Source: Musa acuminata AAA Group
Lineage: Eukaryota; Streptophyta; Magnoliopsida; Zingiberales; Musaceae
Direction: 5' to 3'
NCBI RefSeq assembly: GCF_036884655.1
Contig: NC_088330.1
Span: 34,267,001 to 34,331,000, forward strand
DNA: 64,000 nt
In this document: in pieces, positions 62,325 to 64,000 of the stretch
How positions within the stretch are numbered: the stretch's first letter is position 1
How the letters are laid out: the number at the start of each line of letters is the position of its first letter
Translations under genes and position numbers: made by a program
Notes under the pieces: generated by a model
Database searches by the model: none
Told to the model about the DNA's origin: nothing
The model's input: the letters and a program-made list of their open reading frames with translations, nothing else

Positions 62325-64000
62325 GTACGCAATTCTCGTCCTAGATTTGCTCTACAGTCGTTCACATCTGCCTCACTCCCACTGCGTTCTGCCGCCGCAT
62401 AATGCTTTGTATAGCTTCTCAATCGATCGACATTTTGACACTCAAGGGTAGATACCTGCTGTTTTTGATACCAAATGCTTCTCATTGGATTCTCCTTTGA
62501 AGCAATTGGGCTCTCTCTGTGTGGTTTCTGCAGTAAATCTAGAGTTCTTTCTCTGTTGAGGTAATTTGAGTTTAAATTGGGGCGGATTTGAATTTTCTTC
62601 TTTTTTGCTTCATCAGTGTCTTTTCAGCGTCTGAGTCAATCTGGATGCACTAACCGAATGCAGTTGAATTCCAAGTTCTATTTGTGCCTCCTCACGCTGA
62701 AACTACAATGCTAGCGTTAGTTTTATTTATTAGTTGATTGTCTAATCTGTCCTATCACTTTGTAGATCTCGAGGTTGGAAATTTTGATATGCCCAAGGCG
62801 GCACAAATTTCTACTTAATGATTCCCCAGATTACATATAATGTTATTCTATCTGGTGATGGGGATAGTGATGGATGTTATCGTACAAAATCTTGAACGTG
62901 TTAATGCTTTCATGTTATTCTAAATGGGAATGATGATCTGGTTTTGATCTCAAGCTGTTTCGCAAAGAAAATGGCACTTGATTGCAAATGCTTGGAGATG
63001 ACTGACAAGGATTTAAAGGTCACAAGAAGGTTACTAAAGAGGAATTTGGTGAAAAATATGGTCTATGGTATTGTCAATTTTATATGCCAGCCATTTCGGC
63101 ATCCTTGTGCAGCATTTTTTCCTTGATACAACTGACAGTTGTATCCGGCCATCGGATACTAATTTAGTATTAGGGAAATTGGGCTTTTATCTTTCCTTTG
63201 TGTGTGTGTGTGGATGCACATTAGGAAAGGCATTATATTATATCCAGATGTGATCTTTTGAATAAGCAACTAGCTGATGTAGAGTATGATTGATCTGTCA
63301 TTCACTAATCATTAGGTCAGGCTTCTATAAGGCCAATTTGATTTACTTTTTCATGTTATTTTCATTTACTCTTGTTACTTTTATTTCAATAAATTTTATG
63401 ATTATCCTGCAAGAGTCAAAAATATTTGGTCAGTTTCTTGGTAAAAATGTTAAGTCTTCTGGGATCTAAAGTAGGTTTAATAGCTCAAGCAGATCCATAT
63501 GTACCGTTGGCATACGTAGGATGGGTAACTTGTTTAGTCGCGATCAATGAATATCTTTCAAATTGGAAATTGTGATGGATTGCAGCTAATAAGTTTCAGC
63601 CCTTTCATGGAAGTGCATGTTTAGGTACGATTTATGAGATATACTTTTTTCAAGAAGCTAGTACTGGAGAGGGAGATTCACCCTTGTCTTTGATCAAGGT
63701 GTTTCTGCTATTTGACTTAGGTTGTCCTGAAAGATTCTTCGGGTTGAATAGGCTTTAGATTGAAAAACTGAAATTTATGGGAACTTAGGAAGATATTCTG
63801 CAGTCAATGGAGACTTTACCCATAAGGTGTGATGAAGGATGATTTCTGATAAACAATAAGGTCCCCTCTTCTGCCAAAGGAAAATATGGATTGGTTGTAA
63901 TATTGTAAAATAGCATGTTTCATGCTTTGCAAATGGTTATGTCAAGACAAAAATTTTAATGGTTTTGCTGGGCTGCGTACGATTTTGTTTCTACGAGGCT
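62325..64000 (+). other. Probable first intron, running off the window
   Basis: T-rich sequence on the plus strand with only short frames and no recognised domain. Consistent with a long first intron of the right-edge gene. Confidence 0.4.

Noticed and set aside
62944..63253. Short overlapping frames near the right edge
   Set aside because: They lie in T-rich, intron-like sequence, show no domain, and do not join to a plausible upstream exon.
1..64000. CRISPR arrays, operons, prophage or a biosynthetic gene cluster
   Set aside because: The DNA is plant nuclear sequence with introns in most genes. None of the repeats has the regular repeat-spacer form, and the neighbouring genes share no pathway.

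Overview
The window is nuclear DNA from a flowering plant. Genes are split by many GT-AG introns, several first coding exons are strongly GC-rich, and the DNA between genes is AT-rich and full of decayed retrotransposons. The GC-rich 5' exons next to long AT-rich introns suggest a monocot, probably a non-grass such as a banana relative or a palm. That placement is inference, not proof.

I can support nine complete protein-coding genes. From left to right they are: an ARABIDILLO-type F-box/armadillo protein (+, 540-12481, 12 exons, 924 aa); a RABD2/Rab1 GTPase (-, 21080-26879, 8 exons, 203 aa); a classical arabinogalactan protein (-, 28067-28582); an R3H-SUZ nucleic-acid-binding protein (+, 30885-35342, 4 exons, 348 aa); a 1-aminocyclopropane-1-carboxylate synthase (+, 41194-42855, 4 exons, 462 aa); a small F-box protein (-, 46275-47033, with a probable 4-kb intron in its 5'UTR); an X8-domain, GPI-anchored plasmodesmal callose-binding-like protein (+, 52095-53895, 4 exons, 192 aa); and the RNA polymerase II subunit RPB7 (+, 57033-61048, 6 exons, 177 aa). 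The ninth appears only as a promoter and a likely non-coding first exon at 62230-62324, with its coding part to the right of the window. So eight coding regions are complete and one gene is cut. In all multi-exon genes the exon phases close exactly and give family-typical lengths.

Four mobile-element remnants are recognisable. The largest is a 6.6-kb Ty3/gypsy chromovirus on the minus strand (13043-19636), with LTRs, an initiator-Met tRNA primer site, gag, protease, RT, RNase H, integrase and a chromodomain, all broken by stops. A related third LTR scrap follows it. There is also a decayed Ty1/copia gag (about 45195-45690), a TRIM-like LTR-internal-LTR-internal-LTR array (48182-48996) inside the probable F-box 5'UTR intron, and a 5'-truncated LINE inside the last large RPB7 intron (about 58780-59725).

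The genes do not form a pathway or cluster. They are ordinary, independently acting plant genes: signalling/F-box, vesicle traffic, cell wall, RNA binding, ethylene synthesis, plasmodesmata and transcription. I found no operon-like, CRISPR-like or biosynthetic system. The most unusual local property is the number of short direct tandem duplications (27 bp to about 390 bp) in introns, elements and intergenic DNA. The best example duplicates the LTR/chromodomain junction of the chromovirus.
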